From the NCBI GenBank assembly GCA_028571685.1, contig CM053158.1, positions 60,294,001 to 60,358,000 of the forward strand: DNA of 64,000 nt, in the 5' to 3' direction. The notes beneath the pieces are model-generated. The model did no database searches, was not told the DNA's origin, and saw only the letters and a list, made by a program, of their open reading frames with translations. This stretch comes from Heterohyrax brucei (Eukaryota; Chordata; Mammalia; Hyracoidea; Procaviidae). Numbering within the stretch: the stretch's first letter is position 1; every line of letters starts with the position of its first letter. The translations under genes and the position numbers were made by a program. Below are positions 43,577-55,832 of the stretch, piece after piece.

Positions 43577-44364
43577 CATGAAGTCTGACAATTAAGTTTG
43601 CCAACTTGCCACCATGTGCTTACACTGGCAGCACTGTACAAACACCTCAGTAAGGTTTCATAACCTTGGTATATCAGTGTCTCACAGATGTCAACATTTG
43701 GCAGTGGCTTGCTGAGTGGCATTAATTATTGTCACTGTGTTTTTATTTTGTGCCATCATGAGAATGTTGAAACTTCAGTTAGGACAATGAAAAAATATTA
43801 AGTTTCTTGTTAAACCTGGCAAGAGTGGAGGTGAAATCAGGGACATGTTAGTCCAGGTTTACAGCGATAATGTCGTGAGGAAAATAGCGTCACCGATGAA
43901 AAGAAGGCAGGGCGGCCAGTAACGAGCAGAACTGACAAAAACATTGCAAAAATTTGCTGAATTGTGTGTCAAAATTATTAGCAGGCCAAGTAAACATCAA
44001 TAAGAAACAGTTATGGAAATCTTAACTCAAAATCTTGGCGTGAGATTGGCACCATGACAATATACCAGATCAGCCAGCAAACAAGTAACTGTATTGGAAC
44101 TCTACCTACTCACCTGATCTGGCCCCCAATGACTTTTTAATTTATCCAAAGATAAAGGAAATATTGAAAGGAAGACATTTTGATGACATTCAAGACATCA
44201 AGGGTAATATGATGACATCTCTGATGCCCATTTCAGGACTAGGCACAGGAGTCAGTGCACAGCTTTCCAAGAGTACTTAGAAGGGGATCATAGAGATATT
44301 CAGCAATGAGGTATGTAGCACTATTTCTAGGATAAGTTTGTGAACTTAATTGTCAGATCTCATT
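43577..44364 (+). mobile_element. Deleted mariner element, second copy
   Basis: TA flanks (43575-43576 and 44365-44366) and terminal repeats gtctgacaattaagtttgccaactt / inverse gatctgacaattaagttcacaaact. About 0.8 kb. It holds an N-terminal transposase region (tgcaaatgttg-type stretch from 43690; agtggaggtgaaatcagggac) joined to a C-terminal piece reading PPYSPDLAP-type with LAPND (Asp kept) near 44106. Frameshifts and stops break it. Same family as 42696-43199, but with a different deletion. Confidence 0.85.
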
Positions 44365-44433
44365 TATGTATATATGTATTTATGCACTTTACTGGGTTTG
44401 CTCTCTAGAGAACCCAGCCTAAGACAGAGTGCA

Positions 44434-44504
44434 TGTATATATATATATATTTACATATATATATATACACACACACATACACACATGCATACATACACAC
44501 AGTG
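44434..44504. repeat. TA/CA microsatellite
   Basis: Long alternating tatata then acacacacata run just after the LTR end. Confidence 0.85.
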
Positions 44505-44658
44505 TCTTCTGTTTATACAGAAGACAGAGCTAGGAAATGCCCATGTACATATATACAGTACACAAAGCTCTGTCTTCTCAAGGGCCTAGAAACAGTGACA
44601 CATATTAGCAAAGAACCTAGTGTCTAGATACTATTTTCTAAATACTATTCTCCACTAA

Positions 44659-44814
44659 GGAAACTCTGGTGGTGTAGTAGTTAAGTGCTACATCTGCTAA
44701 CCAAAAGGTCAGCAGTTCAAATACGCCAGGCACCCTTTGGATACTCCATGGGGCAGTTCCACAGGCTCACTATGAGTTGAAACTGTCTCAGTGACAGTGG
44801 GTTTGGTTTTTGGT
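44659..44814 (+). mobile_element. AfroSINE with 13-bp target duplication
   Basis: Near consensus with ggtttggtttttgg tail. TATTCTCCACTAA is repeated exactly at 44646-44658 and 44815-44827. Confidence 0.9.
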
Positions 44815-44827
44815 TATTCTCCACTAA

Positions 44828-45487
44828 AAGTAGCAAGGGTTCTTGTGGAAATGGCAGATTCCAGGGCTGGGACAGAGAAAGTACCAAAACAAGCCTATAA
44901 TACTATGTTGTACCAGGAAGTAAGGAAGCATTTCAAACATGATGGAGACAGTTAAAAGCACACAGGAGCCAGCCTGGACTTCTACTGGCCATGTCGAGAT
45001 CAACTGAGGAACAGAAAAAATACTATAACAACAAATTAAAGCCCGCTGACTAAAATAAGAATCCATGAGGCTAGACAGGCATAGATCATAGATACACCCA
45101 AACATATCCACATACTTACCTATGTACATACATCCACACAGGAAGAGAAGGTAGATCTCTTCCTTACAGTAGAATTTCAACCAATCAACACAGAATTAGT
45201 GATAAAATTAGAAAAGTACTATTGTGCAACCATCATAGTAATAATTCACGCAAGCATCATTGATTGATGCTAAAACAAGCAAGCGAATGCCTGATGAGAA
45301 ACAGAATATTTGCACAGTTTTAGAGCAGCTCCTCTGCCGACCATTATGAACTACAAATGGAAGGACAATAACTTGCCAGTGCGACTCTGGCCAAGGCAGC
45401 CGCAAACACTTGCCTGCTCCAGAATGGGCTGTAGCCCTGTAGCGCCCCCATGTGGTGATGAGCGCACAGCTCACATCTATGGTCTCT
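44828..45487. other. Unique-looking sequence
   Basis: Nothing recognised. Confidence 0.3.
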
Positions 45488-45686
45488 TGACTCTTGTTAG
45501 TTGCCATTAAACTGCCTTGGTGACCCCAAGTGTGCAGCATAGAACTGCTCCATCCAGTTTTCAAGGCTGTGACCTTTTGGAAGCAGATGGCCAGGCCTGT
45601 CTTCAACGGCCACTCTGGGTAGGTGTGAACCACCAACCTTTCAGCTAATAGTCAAGCACTTAACAGTTTGTGCCACCAGCGACCTC
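45488..45686 (-). mobile_element. AfroSINE variant, antisense
   Basis: It reads gttgccattaaactgccttggtgacc, aagcagatggccaggcctgtcttcaacggcc, gtcaagcacttaacag. Long variant. Confidence 0.75.
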
Positions 45687-45889
45687 ACCACTGACCCTAA
45701 CCATGAGGACATCTCAGAGAGATCAACCCGAAGGGCATTCTACAGAATAACTGGCCTGTATTCACCAAGAGTGTAGTGAGAGACAAGAAAAGATCAAAGA
45801 ATTGCTCCAGACTAAGAGAGGCTGAGGAGACAGAACAACTAAATAACAGTGCATGATCTCTGATTTCCTCTTAGAAAAAAGATAGTGCT

Positions 45890-46243
45890 GAGACAATTTG
45901 TAAAATGTGAGTGAAGTCAGTGGCTTAGCCAATAATTCGTCTTGACATTAATTTCCTGATTTGGTTACTCCGTGTCCCTAAATACTTCAGTGTATATTTC
46001 TGAAAAATACACTGAAGTTGTTAAGATATAGGAAATGTTACGTCTGCAACTTATTCTCAATGGTCAGGTTTCATGTAAACACATACACATATCTATGTAT
46101 CTAGAGAGAGACAGGATACAAAGCAGATGTGGCCTAATGTTGAGAATGGAAACCTGGCTGAAGTGTACACAAGAATTCTTTATTCTTGCCACTTTTCTGT
46201 AAGTTTGAAATTGTCAGAATAAAATGGTATCTTAAAAAAGAAT
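45890..46243 (+). mobile_element. Old L1 (L1M-like) 3-prime end
   Basis: It ends with ctttattcttgccacttttctgtaagtttgaaattgtcagaataaaatgg, an ancient L1 3-prime end with poly-A signal and a short A run. Confidence 0.6.
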
Positions 46244-47620
46244 GAAGAAATGAGCTGGGCAGGCCAAGAAGGCAGCCCTCACCACCATCTCCTTGGAGGG
46301 TCTCGTGGGCAGGCCCGCCTGGGCAGAAGACCCCCAGGAGGAAGGATGGTCTCTCCTATCGGGGATGGCTGTGTGGTGCCCACCAGGGGGCGTGCTCCTT
46401 GGAACCTCGGGGTGCCAGGCCACAGAACTCTGCAACATGTTGGCTGAACTTTTCAGGAAACTCAGATGCCACACCTCCTTTTCCTTTCTTTGTGGGCAGG
46501 CAGGATGAGTCACAGTTTTCTGAAGTCTTGTCAGCCACAGGATTCAGACCTCGTTAGCTGTCACAATCCAGAGGCTCCAGGCCAGGCAAGGGAACTCTTC
46601 CCCACTGAGCCTGAAGCCTTGGCACAGCAAACGGCCCTTCAGGAAAGGCCTGGGGAGGCGACAGCACTCGCACAGCCTCCAGGCAGTGCCACTTGAACCC
46701 TGCTGGTATGTCAGACTTGGACAAAACAGAGCAAATTTTATGTATCCATGTATACGGTGACTCTGGAGTCTGGTAACATTCGGAGATTAACCTGGCTCCA
46801 TTCCCACAGTCTCCGTGAGCAGCCCCAAGGGAGGCTGGGCCCTTGCTCTCATCTCCCCAACTATCCTGCCTCCAGGCCTGCCTTGTGTCACATCTCCAAT
46901 GCACCCTCAGCCCCTACACTTAACTAGTACCCACTAACTCTCCAAAGATCTGCTCAAATTCTTCTGGGTCCCTTTACTCCTCCCTAAAAACAGCTGCCCT
47001 GATAACAGAACACAGGGAGGACTCTTGGAACATCACAACAACAAGGAAGGGAAGGGAGACAGGGCAGAGAGAAACTAAGCTACAGTGCAGACCCAGTGAG
47101 GCTCCAGCCTAACTTATATTGAGTTGTAAAGCTGGGCTGATCCCTCCAGAGTGGTATTCAGTTGGGGCAAGGGGCCAGCCCCTTACCCACACATTCATCA
47201 GTGATTGGAGGCAGGCCATCCTTGCTCAAGCACTCTTTAGCTGGGGGTGTTGTCCAAAGAAGGATGGCAGCTGAGGGTGCTCTAGTAGCAGCACTCCCAG
47301 CAGCTGGGGTACTCTGTTTTTCATTTATGAAGGGGAATCTGGGAGTGGAGCACAACGTCCACCACCAGGATGTTTCAGGCAGAGGAAATAATAGCATGTG
47401 CAAAGGTCCTGAGGTGGGAGTACACTTAGCATGTCAGAGGTTTGGTAGTGTTGGCAGATGTAAAGGCATGCTATGAGATGAAGCCAGCACTGGCCCAGGG
47501 CTACATCACATGGGACTTGTATGGCACATGAAATTTTGGATCCAGGCCTTGAAGTGTTCAACATGAGATAACATGACCAGATTTATATTTTAAAACAGGG
47601 GTCAGCAAGTTACAACATAC
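46244..47620. other. Unique-looking sequence
   Basis: No gene or repeat called. Several overlapping open frames near 46250-46900 occur because the sequence is GC-rich; none has domains or splice structure. Confidence 0.35.
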
Positions 47621-47633
47621 TGGCCAAACTCTG

Positions 47634-47806
47634 GAGTCCTGGTGGCAGCAGTGGTTAAGCATTTGGCTGCTAACCAAAAATGTCAGCAGTTCAAGTCCAC
47701 CAGCTACTCCTTGGAAATACTATGGGGAGAGCTCTACTGAGCCCTATAGGTCACTACACAGTCACTATGAGTCAGAATTGACTTGATGACAAGGCTTTTT
47801 TTTCTT
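47634..47806 (+). mobile_element. AfroSINE with 13-bp target duplication
   Basis: Near complete with gtcactatgagtcagaattgactt tail. TGGCCAAACTCTG repeats exactly at 47621-47633 and 47807-47819. Confidence 0.9.
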
Positions 47807-47970
47807 TGGCCAAACTCTGTTTGTTACCTGCTCTTACAAATAAAGATTTATTGGAAGACAATTGCACCTGTTTATTTCCATAGTGTCTGGTTAAGTAGTT
47901 GTGACACAAACCATATGGCTCAAAAAGCCTAAAATATCTCTACCTGGTCTTTTACAGAAAAAGCATGCTA

Positions 47971-48925
47971 GCCTCTGGTTTTTTTTTGTTTTTTTTTTTA
48001 ATCTTTTAAAATTGTGATTACGTGAAATTTTACAATCCAAGTCAATTTTCTGTATAAAACCCCGAGTACCCACCTCTCTGCAACCCTATCTGCTCTCCTC
48101 ACTCTGTAACAGCACACTCTTGTCTTTCACTCTTTACTTTCAGTATCCACTCAACCAACACTTGTCCCTTCCTCTCCATCTTCTCCTCTTCCCTCTAAAA
48201 AGAAACCAGTAGGACAGCCTCATATATGTATTAAACCATAAAGCACACACACCACCTGCATCACTCTGCGTCCCTAAGTCCAGTCCATTCTTTGTCTGAA
48301 GTTTCGGCTTCAGTACTGGTTTCAGGTCTGGGCCAGCAGCAAGTCCAGAGGCTGTGTTCTCAGGGGACCCTCCAGGTTGTTGGATCATCAGTTTTGGTCT
48401 TTTAGTAGAGTTCTTGATCTGCACAGGTCTTTTTCTCATGCTACATCTGGGACTCTACATTGCGTCCCCTGTCAAGGCTGTCTTTGGTGGTGGCCAGCCT
48501 CTGTTTGGTTCTTCTGGTCAGACTCCCAATCACACGGGTCCTTCTGTCTTCTGGGCTCATTTTTCCTTGTTTTTGATGTTCTCTGTTTTTTTCTGTTCCA
48601 GGTGAGCTGGGACCAGTTGACATTCCTCAGATGTCAGCTTGCTGGCTTTTAAGATCCTAGACACCACTCACCAATATGGGGTATAGAAGATTCTTAGAAA
48701 AAGACTAGTTATGCCAACTGACTTCACTGTTCCCTGAAAACCTTGTCCCCAAACTACTGTCCCTGCTACTGTAACTTCTGAAATGTTGGGTTGAATTTAG
48801 AAAACACTTTAGCTTATGGTGTACTCCTGCTATGGCTAGCGCCTGTTTTAAAAGACCCCACTTCTTGCTGGTACAGATTAGTTCCCAAGGCAGTGAACAC
48901 AGCTCTTACAGGGTTCTAGGGTCCA
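47971..48925 (-). mobile_element. L1 3-prime UTR, antisense
   Basis: Minus-strand order: A-rich tail (poly-T at 47979-47999), ccaactgacttcactg, agccagcaagctgac-type block near 48640, matching the 11.0-12.1 kb 3-prime UTR back to 11225. About 0.95 kb. Confidence 0.75.
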
Positions 48926-48929
48926 GGCC

Positions 48930-49396
48930 TGTGATAGTTAAGATTGTATGTCAACACGGCTGGGCCATGATTCTCAGTGTTCATGTGTAATCACTCACGT
49001 GATGGGATCTGCCAATCAGACGAAAGTGAGTTTCCTTGGGGACATGTGCTGCATCCAAATATAAGCAGATGTTCTGGCTTTTTGCTCAAGCTGGATCCTG
49101 CACCTGCCTTCTGTTGGTCTGACCTCTGATTCTGGGGACTTGAGCTATCAGCCTATCCACTCATTTGGGGATTCATTGATCTTCACAGCCTGTGAGTGGA
49201 GCCCTGCTCTCTGACCTGCAGACTGTGGGTGTGCCAGCCCCTAGTGCTGTGTGAATCAGAAGAACACTCTATCCTAATCCATGGACTTCAGATATTCCAG
49301 CCTCTACAATTGCATGAGCCATTTCCTTGATATAACTCTCTATATGTATTTATATGCTTCACCGGTTTTATTTCTCTGAGAACACAGTCTAAGACA
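48930..49396 (+). mobile_element. TG...CA LTR, fifth copy
   Basis: Start tgtgatagttaagattg, then cacggctgggccatgattctcagtg, gccaatcagacg, caaatataagcagatg, ctggatcctgcacctgcc, cttgatataactc, end cagtctaagaca. Same layout as the other four copies. Confidence 0.75.
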
Positions 49397-49524
49397 AAGC
49401 TGCTCACCAGTCTCTCCAGGTTTACCAGCTCCCAATGCACATTCATTCATACCATACAATTTAATACCTGACTTAAGGCATTACATGTGAGATATATGAA
49501 ACATGTATCACCTGTATATACCAA

Positions 49525-49684
49525 GGAATTCTAGTAGCACACTGGTTAAGAGCTGGGATGCTAACTAATAGGTCATCAGCCATTCCTTGGAAACCCTATG
49601 GGGCAGTTGTACACTGTCTAATAGTGTCACTAAGAGTTGGAATCAGCTTGAGGGCTGTAAGTTTTGTTTTGTTTTGTTTTTTGG
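49525..49684 (+). mobile_element. AfroSINE, partly degraded
   Basis: It reads agcacactggttaagagc, gatgctaactaataggtcatcagc, ccttggaaaccctatggggcagttg, cactaagagttggaatcagc and a gttttgttttgtttttt tail. Confidence 0.75.
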
Positions 49685-52600
49685 TGTATGTCAAAAGGGG
49701 GCTTCAGGTGGTTGTCAGGCCATTGGTATTTCTACCTGCCTCATAAACAGAGCCAGTATGTCCAGCCTACACCCTCAATGCTCCACCCAATGTCTTACTG
49801 AGGATTCCGCTGTGCTCCTCAGCTTGTAGCCATTTTACCATATTGATCAACATAATAGGTTCAGCCACTAAAGGAAGAATTCATGAGATAAATTGACCTA
49901 CATAAGAAAAACTGTGTGAAGCAAATAAGATCAGGCCCAGGAGGCTGAGCAGGGGAGAAAGGGCAGGACAGTCAAAGGCTGGTAGTCTTAGGTAGGGGCA
50001 GGGGAAGGAAGAAACCCTGTCTGTCCCAGCTGCAGGGCACTGGGAAGAGGTTTGCAGGCAGGAGTGGAATTGCCAGTTCCTTGAGCCCTTGCCTCCTGTG
50101 AAGTCTTCATCAACGCCACTGCTCCAGGTAAGGCTTCCTTGCAGCAAGGGAGTGGCAAGTCCAACTCCATCCCAGGCCACCTTTCCTTTCTCTCCTCTTC
50201 TCCTCCCCAGTGGGCTCTCCTCCTCTTTGCAGATACTCAGCCCCTGAGAGTGAAGAGCAGGACAAGCGGTGCCTGGCGTGCACCAGAGCTCAGTTAGCAC
50301 GTGCCAAGCAAGCAGGCCTGCAGGCAACAGAAAAGTGGAACAAGCTGGCTGCCAAGGGGACCCTTCTAGATCCATGGTTCCTTTCAACATAGGTGCCACC
50401 AATGGCTTCCTGAGAAATCTCGGCTTCCAATGCACTATAAGAGAAGGTCCCTGTCCCTGCAATACGGGTGCCTTCTGGGGGACTTGTTTCCATCCCCGGC
50501 ATCCTAAGCAACAACACAGTGCCCAGCTGCATGGCACGACTGGCCCACCTTCCCCAAGTGTGCTGGTTCATTGCCCTGGTCACACAAGGGCCAGCTCCTG
50601 CAGCTGCCTTCTCTGTCCCCATTCTCAGCTGGCTCCTGGCAGTTTACCTAAGGGAGGCTTACCTAAGCGAAGATTGGGGGTTGGGAGAAGGGGGAAGGCT
50701 GGGGCAGCATGTCTGACTCCAGGAGCTGCCACAGAGACCACACTGGTTCCCACCTGGCTCTAGGCACCCTCCCTTTCACCTCCTCCCTTCTTTCTCCCAC
50801 CCAGAGAGGCCAACGGAGGGCTTTTATTACTTGGCTCTGGGCGACTTCCCAGGCACTTGTTTTGCTTGTCAGCATTTCCAGCCCCTTTATAGCCTCATAA
50901 TCATGTAATTATACACATCATCCTTGCATTAAGGCTCATCTGTCTTAAATACCTATAGTCAATTCCATCTTCCCAGCAAGCCCCTGAGTGGCAGCTAATT
51001 GAATGACCATGTGCAGAAGAAGACTAAGAAGACTCAGTGGGTCAGTAGAGGAGCCTGCAGGAGCCTGGGTCAGTAGAGGAGTCCAGACCTCAATCTGGAT
51101 GGTGAAAATTTCTCAGGCTGACCCCAGTTTCTTTAGTGTGGCTCTACATTTAGGTACAATGGGCCCTTTGACTCCCCAGAGCTGTCTAACTGTCTGGCGT
51201 TGTTCTTTGGGAGTGAGCTGGAGCAGGCAGCTACTCAGCCCTGGAAAGCCCTCGGCAAGCACGCTGAAGACTTGGCGACTCCAAATTAAATTCTTAAAAG
51301 CAGAGGTCATTCCTCCACACGTAGCACAAAACCTTTGGCATTTTATGGGAAAGCAGACTTTTATTTGAAATGTAAACTCACGTTGCTGGGATATAAAGGA
51401 AGAGCTGTCTCTGGTCCAATGCTGAAAGGATGTGAAAGGACTATGCGTTTTACAAGTTAAATAAACTTCTCATTCAAATTTCAAACAGCTTCCCTAACAG
51501 CCTCTGCTGAAGACCCACAGGCACAGGAAAGAGGGCTTAAAGAGCTGCAATGCTCCTACTGCCTCACAGTCAGACTCCTCTGTGGTGAAATTTGTCTTCT
51601 AATTTTACTGCAAATGGAGAAAATTCAGTTCATGTTGGATGCTCCGAATCCACGTAAACTCAGTGAGGGGCATAAGCCAGTGTTAGAAACCTGTGATATC
51701 ATTTCACATCTGGTTAAATAAGGCCCAACTCTTTCTTTCACCTAGCTATGCTCTATGCCCTGGGGCTCCACTGGCCAGATGTGCCTCCCAGGCCCCTCCA
51801 AGCCCACCGCCACCTTGGTCTCTGACTTTCTGGGGGGTACTTGCCAAACTGCAATTACTTCCTGGGAAATCAATTTTGTGCATCAGATAAGCCATGTTTT
51901 TAAAATGATTTAGTATAGAAGAGAAATTAGAGTCCACAGTCCAGGGTAAATACTGTTTCATGAAAAAGGTTTTCAGTCCTATGTGTGCCTATACTGGGTT
52001 GCAACATAAAATGTAATTCTCCCTGGGGTCGTGGCCAAGAGCTGTGAAGACACAGCTGTTAACGACCCAGTGGTGTCCCTTTAGTGTCCAGCACTGCCCC
52101 CTCCTTCACTGATCGCAGGGAGTCCCTCAGACATCCCTTGGGTAGTGCTGGAGGGCAGCCCTCTCTATAATGGGAGTCGCCGGGCATGAGCTCAGCTATT
52201 TCCAACTCCTTTCTTCTAGTGGGGCAAAGAAAACATCCAAATGTTTAGCACGGAGGTCTTCTGTCAGCAGAGCCACCAGCATGGATGGCTGCCCGGTGAG
52301 TCAGGCTGCCTGCCACTTCTTGCTTAGTTGGGGCCAACTTGCCAGAATGACACCATCTTTGTGACTGAGAGCCCCCACCCTAGATGATTGTGGGAGCTTT
52401 CAAACAATGAATTCCAGAAGAATATCTGTTTGATCTGGTTTTGATATTAGAAATTCTTTCTCCGCTATAAGCCACATGTGCACTGACCCCTTAACTTTTG
52501 TATCACCCACCTGACTTTGTGTTTGCAGCGCCTTTCCTCAAAGTTGGTGCAGATCTAAAGGGCAGGAAGGAATAAGGGTGCCTAAGCTCTCGGCCAGGAG

Positions 52601-52754
52601 CCCACAAAAGCAAGGAGACAGAAACTGCTCAGAACAATGTTGCTCACTGGTGAGCTGCCTCCCTATAACTTGGAATAGCTTTCCATTCTTCATCTAGATA
52701 CACATGTGTACCTGGATACACTCTCAGCCCTGAGATGGCCCTGTGCCTCCCTTG
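49685..52754. other. Unique-looking sequence
   Basis: About 3 kb without a recognised repeat. Long opposed open frames (218 codons on minus 49881-50537, 164 codons on plus 50269-50763) overlap each other in GC-rich DNA and have no recognisable domain. No convincing exon signals by eye. Confidence 0.35.
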
Positions 52755-52955
52755 TACCCAAACTGGCTGCCATTGACTCTGACTCATGGCAACTCCACAT
52801 GTGTCACAACAGGACTGATCCATAGGGTTTTCAATGGCTGATTTTTCATAAAAAGATCGCCAGGCCTTTCTTCTGAGGTGCTTCTGGTGGGCTTGAACTG
52901 CCAATCTTTTGGTTAGCAGCATAGTGCTAATGGTTTGCACTGCCTAGGGATTCTT
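52755..52955 (-). mobile_element. AfroSINE variant, antisense
   Basis: It reads ctgccattgactctgactcatggc, aaagatcgccaggcctttcttctgaggtgcttctgg, gaactgccaatcttttggttagc. Long variant. Confidence 0.75.
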
Positions 52956-53559
52956 CCCATGTAGAGTGACAGCAGGCCTACCTTGCAGGCTGGTGTTGCT
53001 TCAGGCCCTGACAAGGGCTGACAGGAGGGACTGCGGACTGGAAGGGCTGAGGCAGTAACGGGCAAACACACAAAGTCAAACAGGGTTTTCCAAAAGACAA
53101 GAAGGCAACAGAAATGTACCACAGGGGTACATGCACCACCAAGATACTTAATCTGAGTTACACGTGAAAGCACACCAGACTACCCAAAGACGGCATAGTC
53201 AGGGAAGCCTTTGAAGGATGTGGGATTTCAAATAGGACTTGAAGGGGTTAGGAGATGACTTGAGAGCCAGAGACGGTAGCTTTGTATTTACATTCTTAGG
53301 AGAGCTGCAGCCTGTGTCATCAGAGGTCTGTGTCTACAGCTCCCTAGCTGGTCCCCCTGCTACCATCTCTTCTCTGCACAAGTCTCCAGATTAATCCCCT
53401 GACCAACACCCTCTAGTGGCTTTCCCCAGCACTCCACTGGCACCTGGAATCTTGACCACGCCAAGGTCACGCCACCCCTCTGACCTCACCTTCCTCTCTC
53501 TTTCCCAGCCACAGTGACCAGGTGGTTCCTTGACTCAGGTGCCTGCACAGCTGCTCACA
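52956..53559. other. Unique-looking sequence
   Basis: Nothing recognised. Confidence 0.3.
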
Positions 53560-54123
53560 CTGCAGGAATGCTGTGCCCCCGGATGTCTGCCTGACGGTGG
53601 ATGCAAGGGCCCGACAAATGTCACTTAGATTATCTAAGTTACATTCCAACAGGACAGACAGGTCTAGATTCCTCTCCCTATCTCTTCCTCACTTGATCTT
53701 TGAAGATAAAGAGTTAATTAAGACCTCAGAGGGAGAGAAAAATTTTTTGGATGATTTACTCTGCTGGATTGTCCTGTGACAAACATTCAGGTCTGCCTTG
53801 ATTATCCTGTGACAAACTTTAAGTCTGCCCTGTTTGCTCATCCTGTGATGTAAATAATAGTTTACTCTGTTTGATTTTCCTTGACAAACTGTTTGTTAGA
53901 TGTAATGAAACCTTATGATGTAATGAAGTCTTGTAACTCCTGACTATTGTTCTGTGACAAACCCCCTTCCCTTTGAATTCTGGCTATAAGAGCCCCTGGA
54001 AAATGTTAATTCAAATGGGACAGTTTGAATTGGCCACTGTTCCCCCAAGTTTGTTGCAGAAACCTGCAAATAACTGACTCCTTGAACCCTATGCTGTCTT
54101 TGCCCTTTTCGGTGACAGTGACA
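53560..54123 (+). mobile_element. Candidate retroviral-type LTR
   Basis: It holds a U3-like repeat: tcctgtgacaaac at 53772 and 53805, a variant at 53841 and ttctgtgacaaac at 53950. Next, a TATA-box-like ctataagagcccc (about 53984), then about 120 bases ending gtgaca. A PBS-like ggcggccgaac follows at once. Left edge uncertain. No gag, pol or env reading found nearby; probably a decayed solo or fragmentary ERV. Confidence 0.45.
53772..53962 (+). repeat. Spaced repeat of the tcctgtgacaaac unit
   Basis: Copies at 53772, 53805 and 53841 (33 and 36 bases apart), with a later ttctgtgacaaac at 53950. gtctgccttg/gtctgccctg follow the first two. Tandem units of this size are typical of retroviral U3 enhancers. 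Confidence 0.6.
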
Positions 54124-54139
54124 GGCGGCCGAACCCAAC
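54124..54139 (+). other. Primer-binding-site-like sequence
   Basis: Directly after the LTR-like gtgaca is ggcggccgaacccaac. Its first part resembles the lysine-tRNA primer-binding site (tggcgcccgaac), with mismatches. Supports the LTR reading but is not decisive. Confidence 0.4.
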
Positions 54140-55817
54140 TGTCGAGTCGGCAGCATGCCCGCTCTCCCTGGCCTCTCTCCCCTTCAGTTCCAACGTCTCC
54201 CGACCAGAGGCTCGTCCTGACCCTCCCACATAAGACAGTGCTCTCCCAGCCCCCTACCCTTTCACCTTCTACTTTCCTCCCACTGCTCAGCCTGTTGTGT
54301 TTTTGTACCCAATGTATATGCCCCAGCTGCCCCTCACGGGCCGCAGGGCCGCTTTGCCCTTGTCCTGAGGCCCAGCTCAGAGCGGCTCTCATTGGACTCA
54401 GATGAGGGGTTGCATTTGTGACGAAAAACCTGCCCAGGGTGGTCAGGTGCGAGGCTGCGGGTCTGCTCTGTCACATCAGCTTTTATCTGTTTGGGAGATG
54501 CGCCTGAGTTAACACCCAGAAACACGAAAAAGCCCGTAGGGCCGGTGAGGGCCTCCGCGGTCCCCCAGGAAGCTCGGCTCATGGGGCTCTGTCGCCCCCC
54601 GCTGGTCACTTGGCCACAAAGCCAGAACACTGCAAGGTGCGGGCCTGGCCCAGCAGGGCCATCGCGGCAGCGTCCAGACCTGCGCGCTCATTCCGTAACC
54701 AAAGTACGTGTGTGCTTCTATTAAGGTAATCAAAGATGTGAAACCCACACAGAATTGTGTACCACGTATTAGTAAGTAAATACAAGCAAACCCGTGGGTC
54801 CCATGACTATTGGGTAATCTGTCCTTGCTCTCACCCCACATTTTTCCGTGTGTGAAGTCAGACTTAAATAGACTTTCAGAATATGAAGATGAAAAGATAT
54901 TAAATTCATCTTGTCTTGAATGTGGGAAAGACTTTATATCTACTTTCTTCTTTCTCTTATGTGGTTCCAGATCTACCAGCTCTCCCAATAATTTAAATAC
55001 AGTGAGGTAGTAACAAGCCACCCCTCCCTGCCTCTCAATTCAGCTAAGACTAGGATGAACTTTTTCAAAAATAAACTTTTCTTTTTAAAAAAGGAAACCT
55101 GGAGGGATGATACAGAGAGAACACAGAAAATGTGAATTTACAGAAGGAATCACTCAGCTCTAACTCAGACCTAGCAAAAGCCTACTGAAATAAAGCTGCT
55201 TACTTACTTCTTTCAGGGTGACCTCTGGAAGAACAAGCTAGGGACTAACAGATCTAATGAACTTTTGCTGATCTGCCCTCAGCTTTCCCTCTGCCTCTAG
55301 ACCTACCAGGTGCCCCAGGGGCTCTATCCTGATGACCTTATCTGAGAAGACTTCCCTGGTCATCCTGTGTAAAACAGCACTCTCCCCGCCAACTATCCCT
55401 GACAGCGCTTTATGTATTTCTTTATTTATTTGACTGTGTGGGGCGGAGGTGGGGATTCAAATCTGTTTGCGCTCCAGCCTCCTCTATGTCTTATGTTGAG
55501 GAGATCAGATGAGTTCTGCCAGCCTTGCCTTGCTGCCGTCAGGTGAACAGCTCACCTCGTCCAGAGCTTACCTGGGGCCAGGAGCTGTGTCAATTAGCTA
55601 GGTTGCTTTAATGGTAAGTAACGGAAAATAATACTTAAAGGGGGCTAAAGAATAAGAACTGTACAATCTGGAATCACAAGAAGTTGGTGATGGGCAGTTC
55701 CTGAGTTGGGTAGCTCAGTGACATCATCCACATGGAGGGCTATCTTTCCACTTTCTTGTTCTGCCATCTTTGTGAGTTGGGTTTTGTCTTCATGCTCACA
55801 GAATGGCAAATGGCTTC
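54140..55817. other. Unassigned, partly GC-rich sequence
   Basis: A CG-containing GC-rich block lies at about 54150-54690. A segment at 54767-54795 (tattagtaagtaaatacaagcaaacc) resembles 32157-32185. The 55590-55817 part continues after the L1 at 56495 as one old interspersed sequence. Confidence 0.35.
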
Positions 55818-55832
55818 AAAAATTGTGTCCTC

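Larger units (their letters stand above)
42640..44426 (+). mobile_element. TG...CA LTR split by two mariner elements
   Basis: Start tgtgatggctagg, end cctaagaca. LTR pieces: 42640-42695, 43200-43576, 44365-44426. Joining them restores the family order (ggctgggctataattctcagtg, then tgtgatcactccc, then tggattctgtggctgc, cttgatgtaaatc, TA/TG tract, gcactttactgggtttgctctctagag). Both insertions sit at TA. Confidence 0.75.

Noticed and set aside
49881-50763. Opposed long open frames, 218 codons on minus and 164 on plus
   Set aside because: They overlap each other in GC-rich DNA, neither has a domain, and no clear exon edges are seen.
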